A DNA stretch of 64,000 nucleotides from Methanospirillaceae archaeon (GTDB taxonomy: Archaea > Halobacteriota > Methanomicrobia > Methanomicrobiales > Methanospirillaceae). Shown piece after piece: positions 1 through 8,578 of this stretch. The number at the start of each line of letters is the position of its first letter. The stretch's first letter is position 1. Location: assembly GCA_016926505.1 (NCBI GenBank), contig JAFGOM010000109.1, positions 1 through 64,000 on the forward strand, given 5' to 3'. The position numbers and the translations under genes are program-made. The notes beneath the pieces are model-generated. The model worked only from the letters and a program-made list of their open reading frames with translations, searched no databases and was not told the origin of the DNA.

Positions 1-523
1 GCCTGTTGTTCCCGGGTAGCCAGCCGGGAGGTAGAGCCGGCCCTGATGTAGATCTCTTCCCTGTCGTGGTGTATGAGCACATATGGTTTGGAGGTTCCCT
101 GCGGAAATGAGATGACGGCCACCCGTTTTCCATCATCCATCAGACAGTTTCATAAAAGGGAAGAATCATGGGATGTATATATCGGGCAAAAACGGTGTCT
201 ATAATCCAGGGTTCAATATCATCCCGGTTGATACCGCTGATGGTTCCGTCCATTTCAACACCGGGCAGAATAATTCCTCCCTGATGATTGGCCAGGGCAA
301 CCACTTCTTTGGCAAGTTGTTCAGGCCTGATATCATCGCGTTTAAATTCTACTCCGGAGTTCTCCCCGTTCGCAATGATTCTGAGTAATTCAGATTTTAA
401 CAGTTTTCCATCCCCCTTTTCTTCTCTCCTCTGATGGCGAATAAGTGGTGATCCTGTATCCGGTCTCCCTTTTTCTTCATATCCGGGATTAAGGTGATAT
501 CGGGTGCAACCCGGCATATACAT
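1..523 (-). pseudogene. AlbA_2 (Schlafen-type) domain protein, frameshifted, cut by window edge
   Basis: The first frame ends at a TGA near 140 after reading an AlbA_2-like domain: an EFK motif followed by an AN..GG block (LANHQGGI) and a GVEMDG loop. The next part of the same domain continues in another frame from about 139 down to base 1 (MDDGKRVAVISFP, then KPYVLI and YIRAGS). That is the usual order of the domain, so loss of one base near 142-146 explains the break. The protein runs off the left edge and its start is uncertain; the 523 start leaves an atypical N-terminus of about 40 residues. These proteins are usually predicted nucleic-acid-binding or regulatory factors. It could be a real pseudogene, programmed frameshifting or a sequence error. 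Confidence 0.6.
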
Positions 524-842
524 AAGCGAAATGCAAAACAGCAGATCGCAGAATTATCGTTTGGATTTTTTGGATAATCACTGTATCACTTGTATCATAT
601 ATAGTTCTATGATATCACTTTGTATGATACCATCATCCCTGATATTTTCTGTATTTTTCGAGAATCGCCCGTTTTATATCTCATTAATCTGAAATGAGAG
701 ATTCAATGAGTTATGTCAGTATTGCCCTGCTATCTGATACTGAATCTGATTAGATTCCAGAATATCAGGAAGACTACTTTAGGATGTTTTTCTATTTCTT
801 ACCGGAGTCAGTTATAATCTCTTTCAGAGTACACCCTCATAT
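524..842. other. Intergenic region with clustered TATCA/TGATA inverted repeats
   Basis: No gene is visible. It separates the divergent AlbA_2-type gene and the TPR gene. Between 582 and 630 lie several copies of GTATCA and its complement, including TATCATA (593-599) facing TATGATA (608-614), the palindrome TGATATCA (610-617) and GTATGATAC (622-630). The cluster looks like an operator or an AT-rich promoter, but no regulator is adjacent. Confidence 0.35.
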
Positions 843-1208
843 ATGACCGTCCGGGATGGGATGGAATGGTACCGGGCTTGCGATTATGCAAAAGCAGCCG
901 AAGAGTTTTTCCAGGTAGTAGATGAAGACAACACAAATCCCAAAGCCTGGAACGCTTTAGGAATATGTCTCAATAAACTGGGACAATACCAGAATGCGGA
1001 TACCTGTTTTGAGAAAGCCCTCCTGTTAGATCCCACAAACAAGACCTTTACCAAAAACAGGATCATGAACGGAAGCAAAATACCCAAACCGAATCCAATC
1101 CTTTCGGCATTATCCCGGCCCTGGTGGCAGTATGTGATTGCGGCATTTTTCCTGTTATTTATCGTGCTTATTATCGTATCTGCGCTGAGTGGGATTAGGT
1201 CAGGATAA
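843..1208 (+). CDS. TPR protein with C-terminal membrane anchor
   Basis: 121 residues. Two tetratricopeptide-like helical repeats are visible: residues 5-30 (GMEWYRACDYAKAAEEFFQV) and 34-66 (KAWNALGICLNKLGQYQNAD followed by a CFEKALLLDP end). A hydrophobic segment at about 97-115 precedes a short polar tail, so the TPR part should face the cytoplasm on a tail-anchored membrane protein. TPR units hold protein partners; the partner is not evident. There is no neighbour on the same strand within 1.7 kb, so it is probably monocistronic. The start at 843 has no clear ribosome-binding site. Confidence 0.75.
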   Translation: MTVRDGMEWYRACDYAKAAEEFFQVVDEDNTNPKAWNALGICLNKLGQYQNADTCFEKALLLDPTNKTFTKNRIMNGSKIPKPNPILSALSRPWWQYVIAAFFLLFIVLIIVSALSGIRSG

Positions 1209-1520
1209 CCCTGATAAAAGAGGAAAAACCCGGTTTATTTACCAATATGCCCGCTGGTTGTAAGCGTTCTCTCAGATTCATGCATCACTGAGTTTTAGAG
1301 GATAACAAGATAGGCAGTTCTGCTGAGGTATTCTTTGGGGCAGTCTGCTTTGGCACTATTCCCAAATTTGGTTACGTTTCAATATAAATCCCTGAATGTT
1401 CTCAATCACAATTCTGGTAGATGGATTCAGTTTTACTTTCTTCATAGGATATACATAAAATATCCTGAATATGTATAATTTTGCAGAGAGATCTCAAAAA
1501 AACAGGCAAACAAAAAATTA
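1209..1520. other. Intergenic region downstream of TPR gene and tRNA-Ser
   Basis: No coding sequence is seen. It holds a GGATAT/ATATCC inverted repeat near 1447-1465 and, next to the tRNA, T-rich runs on the minus strand that would end tRNA transcription. Confidence 0.4.
1498..1519 (-). terminator. T-rich terminator of tRNA-Ser
   Basis: Read on the minus strand, directly after the tRNA 3' end there is TTTTTTGTTTGCCTG followed by seven T. Archaeal transcription commonly ends at such oligo-T runs without needing a hairpin. Confidence 0.5.
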
Positions 1521-1605
1521 CGCCGAGAAAGAGATTTGAACTCTTGAGGTGCAGAGCACCAGTGGCTTTCAAGGCCACCGCCTTCCCAGACTAGACTACC
1601 TCGGC
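1521..1605 (-). tRNA. tRNA-Ser (anticodon UGA)
   Basis: 85 nt. On the minus strand the acceptor stem GCCGAGG pairs with TCTCGGC (one G-U), followed by discriminator G; CCA is not encoded. The anticodon arm is GTGGC-CTTGAAA-GCCAC, which places TGA at the anticodon. The long variable arm (TGGTGCTCTGCACC) is typical of type II tRNAs, and the T arm contains GTTCAAATC. The anticodon and the long arm both agree with serine. A TATA-like stretch (ACTTTTTTATG on the minus strand, about 1628-1638) lies roughly 25-30 bases upstream of the mature 5' end. Confidence 0.95.
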
Positions 1606-1661
1606 ACCTTATCTAAATTACCTGCCATTCATAAAAAAGTATCTTTGAAAGAGAAATAAAG

Positions 1662-2825
1662 TCACCGCTTCCTGCGAAGGATCAGACAGACCGGGATACC
1701 TAAAGCAGCAACCAGGATGAAGATACTGGAGGGTGTCTGGGGTGTTGCACTCCCTGATCCAAACTTCTCTTCTGCAATCCATGAAGAACTGATCTCGGCA
1801 ACATTCGTCCCGTATAAGATGAGGTCATCTATCGCAGTGAAACTATAGGGGTATACCTTTACATAAATCCGGTCATCGGGATTGACCTCAAGCAGTATCT
1901 CTTCCCTGCCATCCCGTCCCCGGTCGTTTACCTTCCAGGGTTCGGTCCTGTCATCGGTAAGATACTCCATCACCCAGTCTGCCCCTTCAGAGGTAAAGAC
2001 TGCTACGTCAGGAGCACCGGCAATGACAAGGAAGTAACCGGGAGCATCCCGGGATACGACAGCAGAGACCTCTTTTGTATTCTCTGAATCGATCAACGGA
2101 CTGGTTGTATCCCGTGTCAGGAGAGGGAGCGGGGTTGAAGTACTGACCGGTTTTACCGTCTCTGTAGTCTGTACTGTCCGCTCCTTCACAAGGATAGGAT
2201 ACGTCCCAATCAATCCCTTGTAATCGGAAAACCGTACGAAATATTCTCCTGCCGCATAAATTGGAACCTCATAGGAGAAATCACCATGACGGTCGACAGG
2301 AATAAATTCCGGGCCGAAGAGATGGGCATCATCAAGGAAGAGATCGAGCTGAACCGCGTTCTCCTTGAAATTTCTGATATATCCATCAACATCCAGTTTG
2401 TCATCAAACTGCTGAACATCAGGTGATGAGAGGATCAGTTCATCAGATCTGTCAACAATATCAACAATCCGTATCGAGCGGGAACCGGCTGAGAATGTAT
2501 GGACATTCTCTCCTTTCGCTTCTATTTTATACTGGCCTTTTAAGAGTCCTGTTGTCTCAAATGATGTGTTAAACGTTTTATCTCCCCTTTCGTCAAAAAC
2601 AATTGAGAAAGAACCGTACTCTACCGGAACATTACTCCCTGCAGAAAAGGTGATGGTGACCGTATCAGGGGGAATATTGGTACTTCCGGTAACATTGATC
2701 AGATCACCCGCCTGCACCTGTCGTGGAACCTCCAGGTTCAGATAGTATGCAGATACGTCCCCGATGCAGACAAGACAGAAGATCAGCGATATCAGCAGAA
2801 AATACGATTGTGGTTTTAATATCAT
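1662..2825 (-). CDS. Secreted, C-terminally anchored surface protein
   Basis: 387 residues from the ATG at 2825, chosen because GAGGAG lies about 10 bases upstream and because it gives a clean signal peptide (MILKPQSYFLLISLIF to GDVSA). A longer frame reaches 2939 but has no support. The mature part is beta-rich and Ig-like, beginning with a GDLINVTGSTNIPPD segment that resembles S-layer-associated domains of Methanomicrobiales. A linker rich in Thr, Ser and Pro leads to a membrane segment (SSIFILVAALGIPVCLIL) and a basic tail (RRKR). Many N-x-S/T sites are present. It is probably a cell-surface glycoprotein with unknown ligand. It is divergent from the RaSEA gene. Confidence 0.7.
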   Translation of the reverse strand: MILKPQSYFLLISLIFCLVCIGDVSAYYLNLEVPRQVQAGDLINVTGSTNIPPDTVTITFSAGSNVPVEYGSFSIVFDERGDKTFNTSFETTGLLKGQYKIEAKGENVHTFSAGSRSIRIVDIVDRSDELILSSPDVQQFDDKLDVDGYIRNFKENAVQLDLFLDDAHLFGPEFIPVDRHGDFSYEVPIYAAGEYFVRFSDYKGLIGTYPILVKERTVQTTETVKPVSTSTPLPLLTRDTTSPLIDSENTKEVSAVVSRDAPGYFLVIAGAPDVAVFTSEGADWVMEYLTDDRTEPWKVNDRGRDGREEILLEVNPDDRIYVKVYPYSFTAIDDLILYGTNVAEISSSWIAEEKFGSGSATPQTPSSIFILVAALGIPVCLILRRKR

Positions 2826-2942
2826 GCTCTTTTTTATCTCCTCACAAACACAGGTATATATTAACGGGATCATAAAAGAGTTTTTTCGGGTTACTCTCTG
2901 GTATCCTTTATAGAGATTGAAACGATACATATAAGACACCAG

Positions 2943-3929
2943 ATGGATACAACAGGTGAAATTCGTCCTCTTGCGTGCTGGCAGGGGATGGATCGGGTGA
3001 TCGATGAGGTACTCCCGTCAACAACAATTATTCTTACATCAGGGGGCTGTTCATGGAACCGGTGCCTGATGTGCCAGTATCGCCATGAACGGTACACCGG
3101 AGCCGATAAAGAGAATATATCGCAACTCATGCTCCGGCAACTCTCATATATTGAGAAGAATCTTGATTGCCAGAAGACACCCCTGATAAAATTATATACC
3201 TCAGGAAGTTTTTTTGATCCTGCCGAGGTACCGCAGGATGTCTGCGATGCGGTTGCATCCCAGTTCCATGGGAAATGCATGGTTATTGAGAGTCGCATCG
3301 ACTATACCGACATCGATCGCATAACCCGGTTTGTTGAGATCCTTGATGACGGTACCCATGCAATACCGCTGTTTCTTGCTCTTGGTCTTGAGACCTCATC
3401 AGATGAGATCAGGGAGAAATGCATCGACAAGGGTGTGACATTTGATGCATACCAGAAAACTGCAGATCTCCTTCATGATCATGGTCTTGGCGTCAAGTCC
3501 TATCTTCTGCATAAACCGCCGTACCTGACTGAAAAAGAAGCATATGATGATATGATTCAGAGTATCAGTGATATCGCACCTTTCAGTGAGATGATATCAA
3601 TGAATCCCTGTTCTGTCCAGCGAAACACGCATGTAGAAAAACTCTGGAAAGCAGGGTACTACCGCCCTCCGTACCTCTGGAGTATAATCGAGGTACTGCA
3701 TGCAGCAAAACCGCACCTGCTCTGTGATCCTCTCGCAGGAGGTCGTGCACGCGGTCCGCATAACTGTGGAACCTGTGACCCGGTTCTTCTGGACGGGATA
3801 CGTGATTACGCTCTTACTGCCGATCGCGAACTTTTACTCTCTCTTCGACAGGTTCAGTGCACCTGTCACGAGGAATGGGAATATGTGATGGAGCATGAAA
3901 AACCGTATAACATGCCTCTGACATCCTGA
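2943..3929 (+). CDS. raSEA: Archaeosine biosynthesis radical SAM protein RaSEA
   Basis: 328 residues, similar in layout to the TIGR01210 family. RaSEA works with ArcS: ArcS adds lysine to preQ0 at position 15 of tRNA, and RaSEA then cleaves the lysine adduct by radical chemistry to give archaeosine. The cluster motif is GGCSWNRCLMCQY, with cysteines C36, C41 and C44 (CX4CX2C spacing). A later block (LGLETSSDEIREKCIDKG) fits the Elp3-like radical SAM barrel, and the C-terminus holds CGTCDP and CTCHEEW, possible extra metal ligands. The gene stands alone, divergent from a surface protein and convergent with the TIGR00300 gene. The family is recognised by its motif and length. Confidence 0.85.
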   Translation: MDTTGEIRPLACWQGMDRVIDEVLPSTTIILTSGGCSWNRCLMCQYRHERYTGADKENISQLMLRQLSYIEKNLDCQKTPLIKLYTSGSFFDPAEVPQDVCDAVASQFHGKCMVIESRIDYTDIDRITRFVEILDDGTHAIPLFLALGLETSSDEIREKCIDKGVTFDAYQKTADLLHDHGLGVKSYLLHKPPYLTEKEAYDDMIQSISDIAPFSEMISMNPCSVQRNTHVEKLWKAGYYRPPYLWSIIEVLHAAKPHLLCDPLAGGRARGPHNCGTCDPVLLDGIRDYALTADRELLLSLRQVQCTCHEEWEYVMEHEKPYNMPLTS

Positions 3930-3935
3930 TACCAG

Positions 3936-5165
3936 TCATTCCGTCATAGCCTGTAACTGTGCAAGAAGCATGGGAATAAACGTGCCGGCATCACTTACAA
4001 CCCCTTTCGCCTGCATCGTTCCCCTGTCCATAAGCTTGGTCACCGTTGACGGATTAATATCAACACAGATAGTCTTTACATAGGAAGGCAGACAGTTGCC
4101 AACCGCGACCGAGTGGAGCATGGTTGCGACCATGATGACCATTGAACACTCAGGAACGTACCGTCTCATGGCATCCTGTGCCTCCATAACGTCAGTTATT
4201 ACATCAGGCAGCGGTCCGTCATCCCTGATGGACCCGGCAAGCACAAAGGGGATGTTTTTCGTGATCACCTCGTACATGATCCCTGATCTGATGACGTTAT
4301 TCTCAACTGCAGCACGGATGGATCCTGCCCGCATAACCTCGCTGATGGCATAGATATGATTCTTATGTCCGGCAGCGACCGGTTTGCCGGTTTTTAAGTC
4401 CATACCCAGTGATGTTCCAAAGAGACTGTACTCGATATCATGGGTAGCAAGTGCATTACCTGCAAACAGGATATCAATGTGTCCCTCTTTAATCATACGG
4501 GCCAGAGCGGGAGCTGCTCCGGTATGCACTATTGCCGGTCCCCCGACGAGGGCCACCTTTCCGCCTTTTGCATGAATATCACGAATCTCTGAGGCTATTT
4601 GTGCAATAATTGTCTCGGTCGGGCGTTCTGAGGACACGACTCCGTGCATAAATTCAAAGGAATCATTAGGATCCCTGGATCGTTCCGATGGATGAACCAG
4701 CAACCCCTGTTCTCCGATAACAACCAGATCCCCTTTCTTTAGTTTCTGCATCGGGGTGCAGGAAGCACGTGTAAGGTGTGGATCTACCACCACGAGACAG
4801 TCCATCTCGATCTTTTCAACCGGGATCCAGATTCCCTTGTATTTTAGTTCTGTCGGATAATTGGTTGAGGAATAAAATCCTTTTGGAACGACACAATCCG
4901 CCTCTGCAGGGATGAGTTTTACATCATCAACGGTAACCAGTCGTGCACCAAGGCGGTGCAGCCTGCTGACGATCTGATCCGCGATATCTGAAGATTCAGC
5001 AGTGATACGAAATTTCGCATAACTGGGATCAGTCTTTTGTCTCCCGACCTCAAAGGTAAGAATCTCAAAAGCACCACCCATATCCAGAATGGCATCAAGA
5101 ACCCGCGTCATTATACCCGAATCAATGATATGTCCTGTCAGTTCGAGTTCTCTCATAGTGTCCAT
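3936..5165 (-). CDS. TIGR00300 / LOR-SDH family protein, archaeal ornithine-cyclodeaminase-like
   Basis: 409 residues. The N-terminal about 95 residues form the small LOR/SDH-type domain (ELTGHIIDSGIMTRVLD), and the rest is a nucleotide-binding enzyme domain with glycine-rich loops (KVALVGGPAIVHTGAAP and FAGNALATHDIEYSLFGTS). Homologues in methanogens and the C-terminal half of cyanobacterial AgrE have been linked to ornithine cyclodeamination (ornithine to proline plus ammonia). That would fit proline synthesis in an archaeon without the bacterial route, but substrate specificity here is inferred from family. The start could be the ATG at 5165 or the one at 5156; neither has a strong ribosome-binding site. 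Confidence 0.75.
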   Translation of the reverse strand: MDTMRELELTGHIIDSGIMTRVLDAILDMGGAFEILTFEVGRQKTDPSYAKFRITAESSDIADQIVSRLHRLGARLVTVDDVKLIPAEADCVVPKGFYSSTNYPTELKYKGIWIPVEKIEMDCLVVVDPHLTRASCTPMQKLKKGDLVVIGEQGLLVHPSERSRDPNDSFEFMHGVVSSERPTETIIAQIASEIRDIHAKGGKVALVGGPAIVHTGAAPALARMIKEGHIDILFAGNALATHDIEYSLFGTSLGMDLKTGKPVAAGHKNHIYAISEVMRAGSIRAAVENNVIRSGIMYEVITKNIPFVLAGSIRDDGPLPDVITDVMEAQDAMRRYVPECSMVIMVATMLHSVAVGNCLPSYVKTICVDINPSTVTKLMDRGTMQAKGVVSDAGTFIPMLLAQLQAMTE

Positions 5166-5354
5166 ATACCTGTATCTTTTTGTATGAAAATAAGCGTTTC
5201 ATAGGATTTTTCCCGAATCCGAGGTACCGCGGCATACGTCTGATTACCAAAGGCAGGAGATATCAGGATTTGATGAGAAAAGCATGGCTGATATTACCCG
5301 TATCCAGCCTTTCGTGTTTTTTTCCACGGGATTGTGGCAAAACCCTGATAATTT

Positions 5355-6020
5355 TCAGGGATATGTTCTTTTCCCGGTTTTTAGCGAATTTACTATCAGG
5401 TGAGAGGCATCTGGATAGGGGTTTTCTGATGAGAGAAAAAAGAAAGCCAGATTCAGCATCTCAACGGTATTGACATGAAAGAGAAGTCCCTTCTCGTCAA
5501 GAACCAGTTTTAATTCCTGTTGTTCATATCTGATAGAATCTCCCCGCAGGATATTTATCCCGGCAGGGCATGACATCACTCCATCAATCTCCTCAGAATA
5601 CGGAACCGGAATCGCAACCCCGAGTTCTTTATATCGCGATACCGGAACCCATACCGAACAGGCGCAAAGACCTGAATCTCTGTACTCGGTCTCGATCCTC
5701 GAGATAGTATCGCAGGAAAGGCAGGGGAGATCAACAGCAGCCACAAAGAATGCTTCCGTCTCTTCAATGGTAACGATGGTCTCGGTGAGGTCAGAAAGAT
5801 ACCCTGCTCCCTTTGATTGATACACCTCAATTGCATGAGCTCTGCAGTAATTGGCGGTATATGGAGTGTCTGGTGTCGTGACAACAAGCGGTGTGTGGCC
5901 TGCGTTACTAAATGCAGTAACGATCCGCTTTACCATGGGAATGCCATCAAGTTGCACAAGAGCCTTCTCTCCTCTTCCGAGACGCGTTCCCCTTCCTCCT
6001 GCCATAATTACTGCAAGCAT
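5355..6020 (-). CDS. cobY: GTP:adenosylcobinamide-phosphate guanylyltransferase CobY
   Basis: 221 residues, MobA-like nucleotidyltransferase fold. The signature MAGGRGTRLGRGEK at 6-19 binds the GTP phosphates, and VDLPCLS near 118 is the metal-binding segment. CobY is the archaeal replacement for CobU: it transfers GMP onto adenosylcobinamide phosphate during lower-ligand attachment of cobalamin. It overlaps the 3' end of the upstream cobD-like gene by 13 bases, and this pairing supports the cobalamin role over MobA. The C-terminus after the usual end of the fold is about 20 residues longer than expected. Corrinoids are essential for methyl transfer in methanogenesis. Confidence 0.85.
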   Translation of the reverse strand: MLAVIMAGGRGTRLGRGEKALVQLDGIPMVKRIVTAFSNAGHTPLVVTTPDTPYTANYCRAHAIEVYQSKGAGYLSDLTETIVTIEETEAFFVAAVDLPCLSCDTISRIETEYRDSGLCACSVWVPVSRYKELGVAIPVPYSEEIDGVMSCPAGINILRGDSIRYEQQELKLVLDEKGLLFHVNTVEMLNLAFFFLSSENPYPDASHLIVNSLKTGKRTYP

Positions 6021-7039
6021 TGTCGTAATGCCTCCACCAGTTGTCTGTTCTCTTCATGACGCATAACAGCGACCCTGATACAGTCCGGAAGTCCGAATGA
6101 GGTACAATCCCTGATTAAGATTCCTCGTTGTACCATCGCAGAGCAGACCCGGGCGACCGGGCTTTTGATACGAAGGAGGATGAAATTTGCTGATGCCGGA
6201 TACGCCAGGAGATCCATTAAGAAAAACTGGTCAAGGAGATAGGATCGCTCCCTTCGGATGTAGGATCGCGATACACAAAGATCGTTAATATGGGAGAATG
6301 CCTCGATAGCCATCTCTTCTGCAATGGCATTGACTGACCATGGTGGCCGTATCATCTCCATCATTGCAACAAGAGACGGATCTCCGAGTCCGTAACCGAA
6401 CCGTATCCCGGGGATTGCAAATGATTTTGTGAGTGATCTCATCACAAAGAGATGGGGAGAGGATACATCTGCAATACTCTCTTTCGGCCGTGCGAGATCA
6501 AGAAATGCCTCATCAACAAATAGTATCCCTCCTTCTTTGTGTACATCGTCTCCGTATGCAAGAATATCATCTCTGCGACATAATTCTCCGGTGGGATTAT
6601 TCGGATTGCACAGGAAGGTTGCGGCAGCTCCTGATGTGTTTCTGCTCACGGTAGCTCCGCAGATGCGCGCAGATTGGGCATATTCTCCAAAACTATGCCC
6701 TGGTATATGGGCAGTTGCATTATTTTGCAGTACCGCGTGGCAAAAAGACCTGATTATCTCAGCAGAGCCGTTTCCAACAACGACTTCATCAGGGTTGCGA
6801 TTGTGGAAACGGGCTATTATCATCTTTAATTTAGTAAAAGAATCATCAGGGTATTCTTTAATTGCCGTAGTATCTGATGGAACTGTCAGCTTGGGAGATA
6901 TCGGGTTCAGACTGGCACTAAACTCAAGGAAAGAACCGTTAAACTCTTCTCTAAATCGTTTTACCTGGCCGCCATGACGGTTATCCAAAAGATCTTCCAT
7001 GTATTGTGCCCTGCTTTCGTGGGTATCACTTGGATGCAT
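6008..7039 (-). CDS. cobD: Threonine-phosphate decarboxylase CobD-like PLP enzyme
   Basis: About 343 residues, class I/II aminotransferase fold of the histidinol-phosphate aminotransferase group. Visible are the HGG near the N-terminus typical of CobD, NPNNPTGELC (substrate and PLP pocket), VDEAFLDLA (aspartate to PLP nitrogen), and SLTKSFAIPGIRFGY containing the PLP lysine. CobD makes aminopropanol phosphate, the linker of the cobalamin nucleotide loop. The tight overlap with cobY argues for this over histidine biosynthesis (hisG, hisA and hisB are elsewhere, near 40-42 kb). In-frame starts exist at 7096, 7039 and 7000 without a decisive ribosome-binding site; 7039 is a compromise. Confidence 0.8.
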   Translation of the reverse strand: MHPSDTHESRAQYMEDLLDNRHGGQVKRFREEFNGSFLEFSASLNPISPKLTVPSDTTAIKEYPDDSFTKLKMIIARFHNRNPDEVVVGNGSAEIIRSFCHAVLQNNATAHIPGHSFGEYAQSARICGATVSRNTSGAAATFLCNPNNPTGELCRRDDILAYGDDVHKEGGILFVDEAFLDLARPKESIADVSSPHLFVMRSLTKSFAIPGIRFGYGLGDPSLVAMMEMIRPPWSVNAIAEEMAIEAFSHINDLCVSRSYIRRERSYLLDQFFLMDLLAYPASANFILLRIKSPVARVCSAMVQRGILIRDCTSFGLPDCIRVAVMRHEENRQLVEALRQCLQ

Positions 7040-7130
7040 GAGTACAAATAAATCTCGTTCATTTCTTCTTTTCCTATCCTCTGAATTACACAACATTTAA
7101 ATAAATCAAAAGGAAATTCAATATATCTCA

Positions 7131-7192
7131 CGTCTGACAAAAAGCACCTTTCTGTCTGACAGAAAGCAGACTCTCGTATGACAAGCGTCATA
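7131..7192 (+). promoter_or_regulatory. Three tandem operator-like repeats phased at 22 bp before cdrS-ftsZ2
   Basis: Three related 18-mers start at 7131 (CGTCTGACAAAAAGCACC), 7153 (TGTCTGACAGAAAGCAGA) and 7175 (CGTATGACAAGCGTCATA), exactly 22 bases apart, about two helical turns. They share YGTMTGACA. Local dyads are included: CTTTCTGT-ctg-ACAGAAAG (7148-7166) and GTATGAC-aagc-GTCATAC (7176-7193). A TATA-like AATATATC lies near 7120-7127, so the array would cover the transcription start and leader. The natural ligand would be the ribbon-helix-helix protein encoded just downstream. The repeats are seen directly; binding is inferred. Confidence 0.6.
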
Positions 7193-7207
7193 CACTATGT
7201 GATAAAC

Positions 7208-7387
7208 ATGATGAGACGAATTACCATTCGACTGCCAGAGCAGCAGGTTGCCACATTAGAGAAACTGGTAGCTGCCGGGGAATTTCCAACCGTCTCCGAA
7301 GCTATCAGGGGCGCCGTACGTGAGCTGATCCAACAGAGGGCACCAGATGTCCTTGCAGAAAGTGACAAAGTTACACTGAGTCTGTGA
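7208..7387 (+). CDS. cdrS: CdrS-like ribbon-helix-helix transcription regulator
   Basis: 59-60 residues. MRRITIRLPEQQVATLEKLV is the beta strand and first helix of a CopG/MetJ-type ribbon-helix-helix fold, followed by the turn GEFPTVSEAIRGAVRELIQ. Such dimers insert paired strands into the major groove. The first ATG in frame (7178) lies inside operator repeat C, so the start is taken at the ATG pair 7208/7211. The gene sits 27 bases before ftsZ2. In haloarchaea a short RHH regulator, CdrS, is co-transcribed with ftsZ2 and controls division genes; the same order here makes CdrS the best call. Autoregulation through the upstream array is inferred. Confidence 0.8.
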   Translation: MMRRITIRLPEQQVATLEKLVAAGEFPTVSEAIRGAVRELIQQRAPDVLAESDKVTLSL

Positions 7388-7414
7388 AACTTGGTCGAGT
7401 TAGGGGGAGTATCA

Positions 7415-8578
7415 ATGCAGAGTATCATTAATGCAGCAGTAATGAATGCTGAAAGAGAAAAAGAAAGTAAAAAGCGCTCTTCTGCCTATGAAGACGATAT
7501 CGATGGACAACCACGCATTGTGATCATCGGGTGCGGAGGAGCCGGAAACAACACGGTGAACCGCCTGCATCACATGGGTGTGTCCGGTGCCGAGACGATT
7601 GCCATCAACACGGATAAACAGCACCTTGATATGATCCAGGCCGACAAACGGATTCTTATTGGGAAATCCCTGACAAAGGGTCTTGGTGCAGGAGGATATC
7701 CTGAGGTCGGACAAAAAGCAGCAGAGATGGCCCGTCCGACTCTTGAGAATCTGTTGGAATCAACCGATCTCTGTTTTATCACTGCAGGTATGGGTGGTGG
7801 AACCGGGACCGGATCCGCACCGGTGGTTGCAAAGATCGCAAAAGAACAGGGTGCGATCGTTGTTGGTATGGTCAGTTATCCGTTTGATGTAGAGAAAGCA
7901 CGTCTTATCAGGGCAGAAGATGGTCTTGATGCTATATCTGCCTCAGCAGATTCAGTTATTGTTCTTGATAACAACCGCCTGAAGAACTACGTACCCAACC
8001 TGCCACTTGCCCAGTCATTTTCAGTCATGGACCAGTTAATTGGTGAGACCGTCAAGGGAATCACCGAGACGATAACCGAGCCGTCGCTCATTAACATCGA
8101 TTATGCTGATGTAAAGGCCATCATGAGCAAAGGTGGTGTTGCGACGATGCTTGTTGGTGAGAGTAAACAACAGAATAAATCTGAGAGCGTGGTTAAGGAA
8201 TGTCTCTCAAACCCGATGCTTGATATTGATTACCGGGGTGCTACCGGCAGTCTCATCCATATCACCGGGGGTTCTGATCTCACACTGATTGAATCTGAAG
8301 AGATAGCAACGTCCCTAACCTATGAACTGGATCCCAATGCCGATGTAATCTGGGGTGCACGAATCAGGAATGATATGGAAGGAAAGGTACGTGTCATGGC
8401 TATCATGACCGGTGTCCAGAAGATTGATCCCATGGCAGCGATGCAGGAACGGTACTCTGAAAAATTACAGTACCAGAGAAACCGTATATCAAATCCTAAA
8501 ATACCTGACATCAGTGCGATAAAAGGAAATAACTGGGTAAAGGACGTAGCCAGTGGATCAGATATTATCTGGATGTAA
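7415..8578 (+). CDS. ftsZ2: Cell division GTPase FtsZ2
   Basis: 387 residues from the ATG at 7415, preceded by AGGGGGAG, a very strong ribosome-binding site; an upstream TTG in frame at 7391 is not needed. The GTP-binding domain shows GCGGAGNN (39-46) and the tubulin signature GGGTGTG (127-133), with the T7 catalytic loop in [11 protein letters not shown]. The N-terminus ([15 protein letters not shown]) and the stretch [19 protein letters not shown] resemble haloarchaeal FtsZ2, the constriction paralogue, more than FtsZ1. It polymerises at midcell to form the division ring. The C-terminal tail is shorter than in haloarchaea. Its co-occurrence with cdrS supports the paralogue call. Confidence 0.93.
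   Translation: MQSIINAAVMNAEREKESKKRSSAYEDDIDGQPRIVIIGCGGAGNNTVNRLHHMGVSGAETIAINTDKQHLDMIQADKRILIGKSLTKGLGAGGYPEVGQKAAEMARPTLENLLESTDLCFITAGMGGGTGTGSAPVVAKIAKEQGAIVVGMVSYPFDVEKARLIRAEDGLDAISASADSVIVLDNNRLKNYVPNLPLAQSFSVMDQLIGETVKGITETITEPSLINIDYADVKAIMSKGGVATMLVGESKQQNKSESVVKECLSNPMLDIDYRGATGSLIHITGGSDLTLIESEEIATSLTYELDPNADVIWGARIRNDMEGKVRVMAIMTGVQKIDPMAAMQERYSEKLQYQRNRISNPKIPDISAIKGNNWVKDVASGSDIIWM

Noticed and set aside
5180-5473. 97-codon plus-strand frame
   Set aside because: Overlaps the 3' part of cobY on the other strand and has no recognisable feature.
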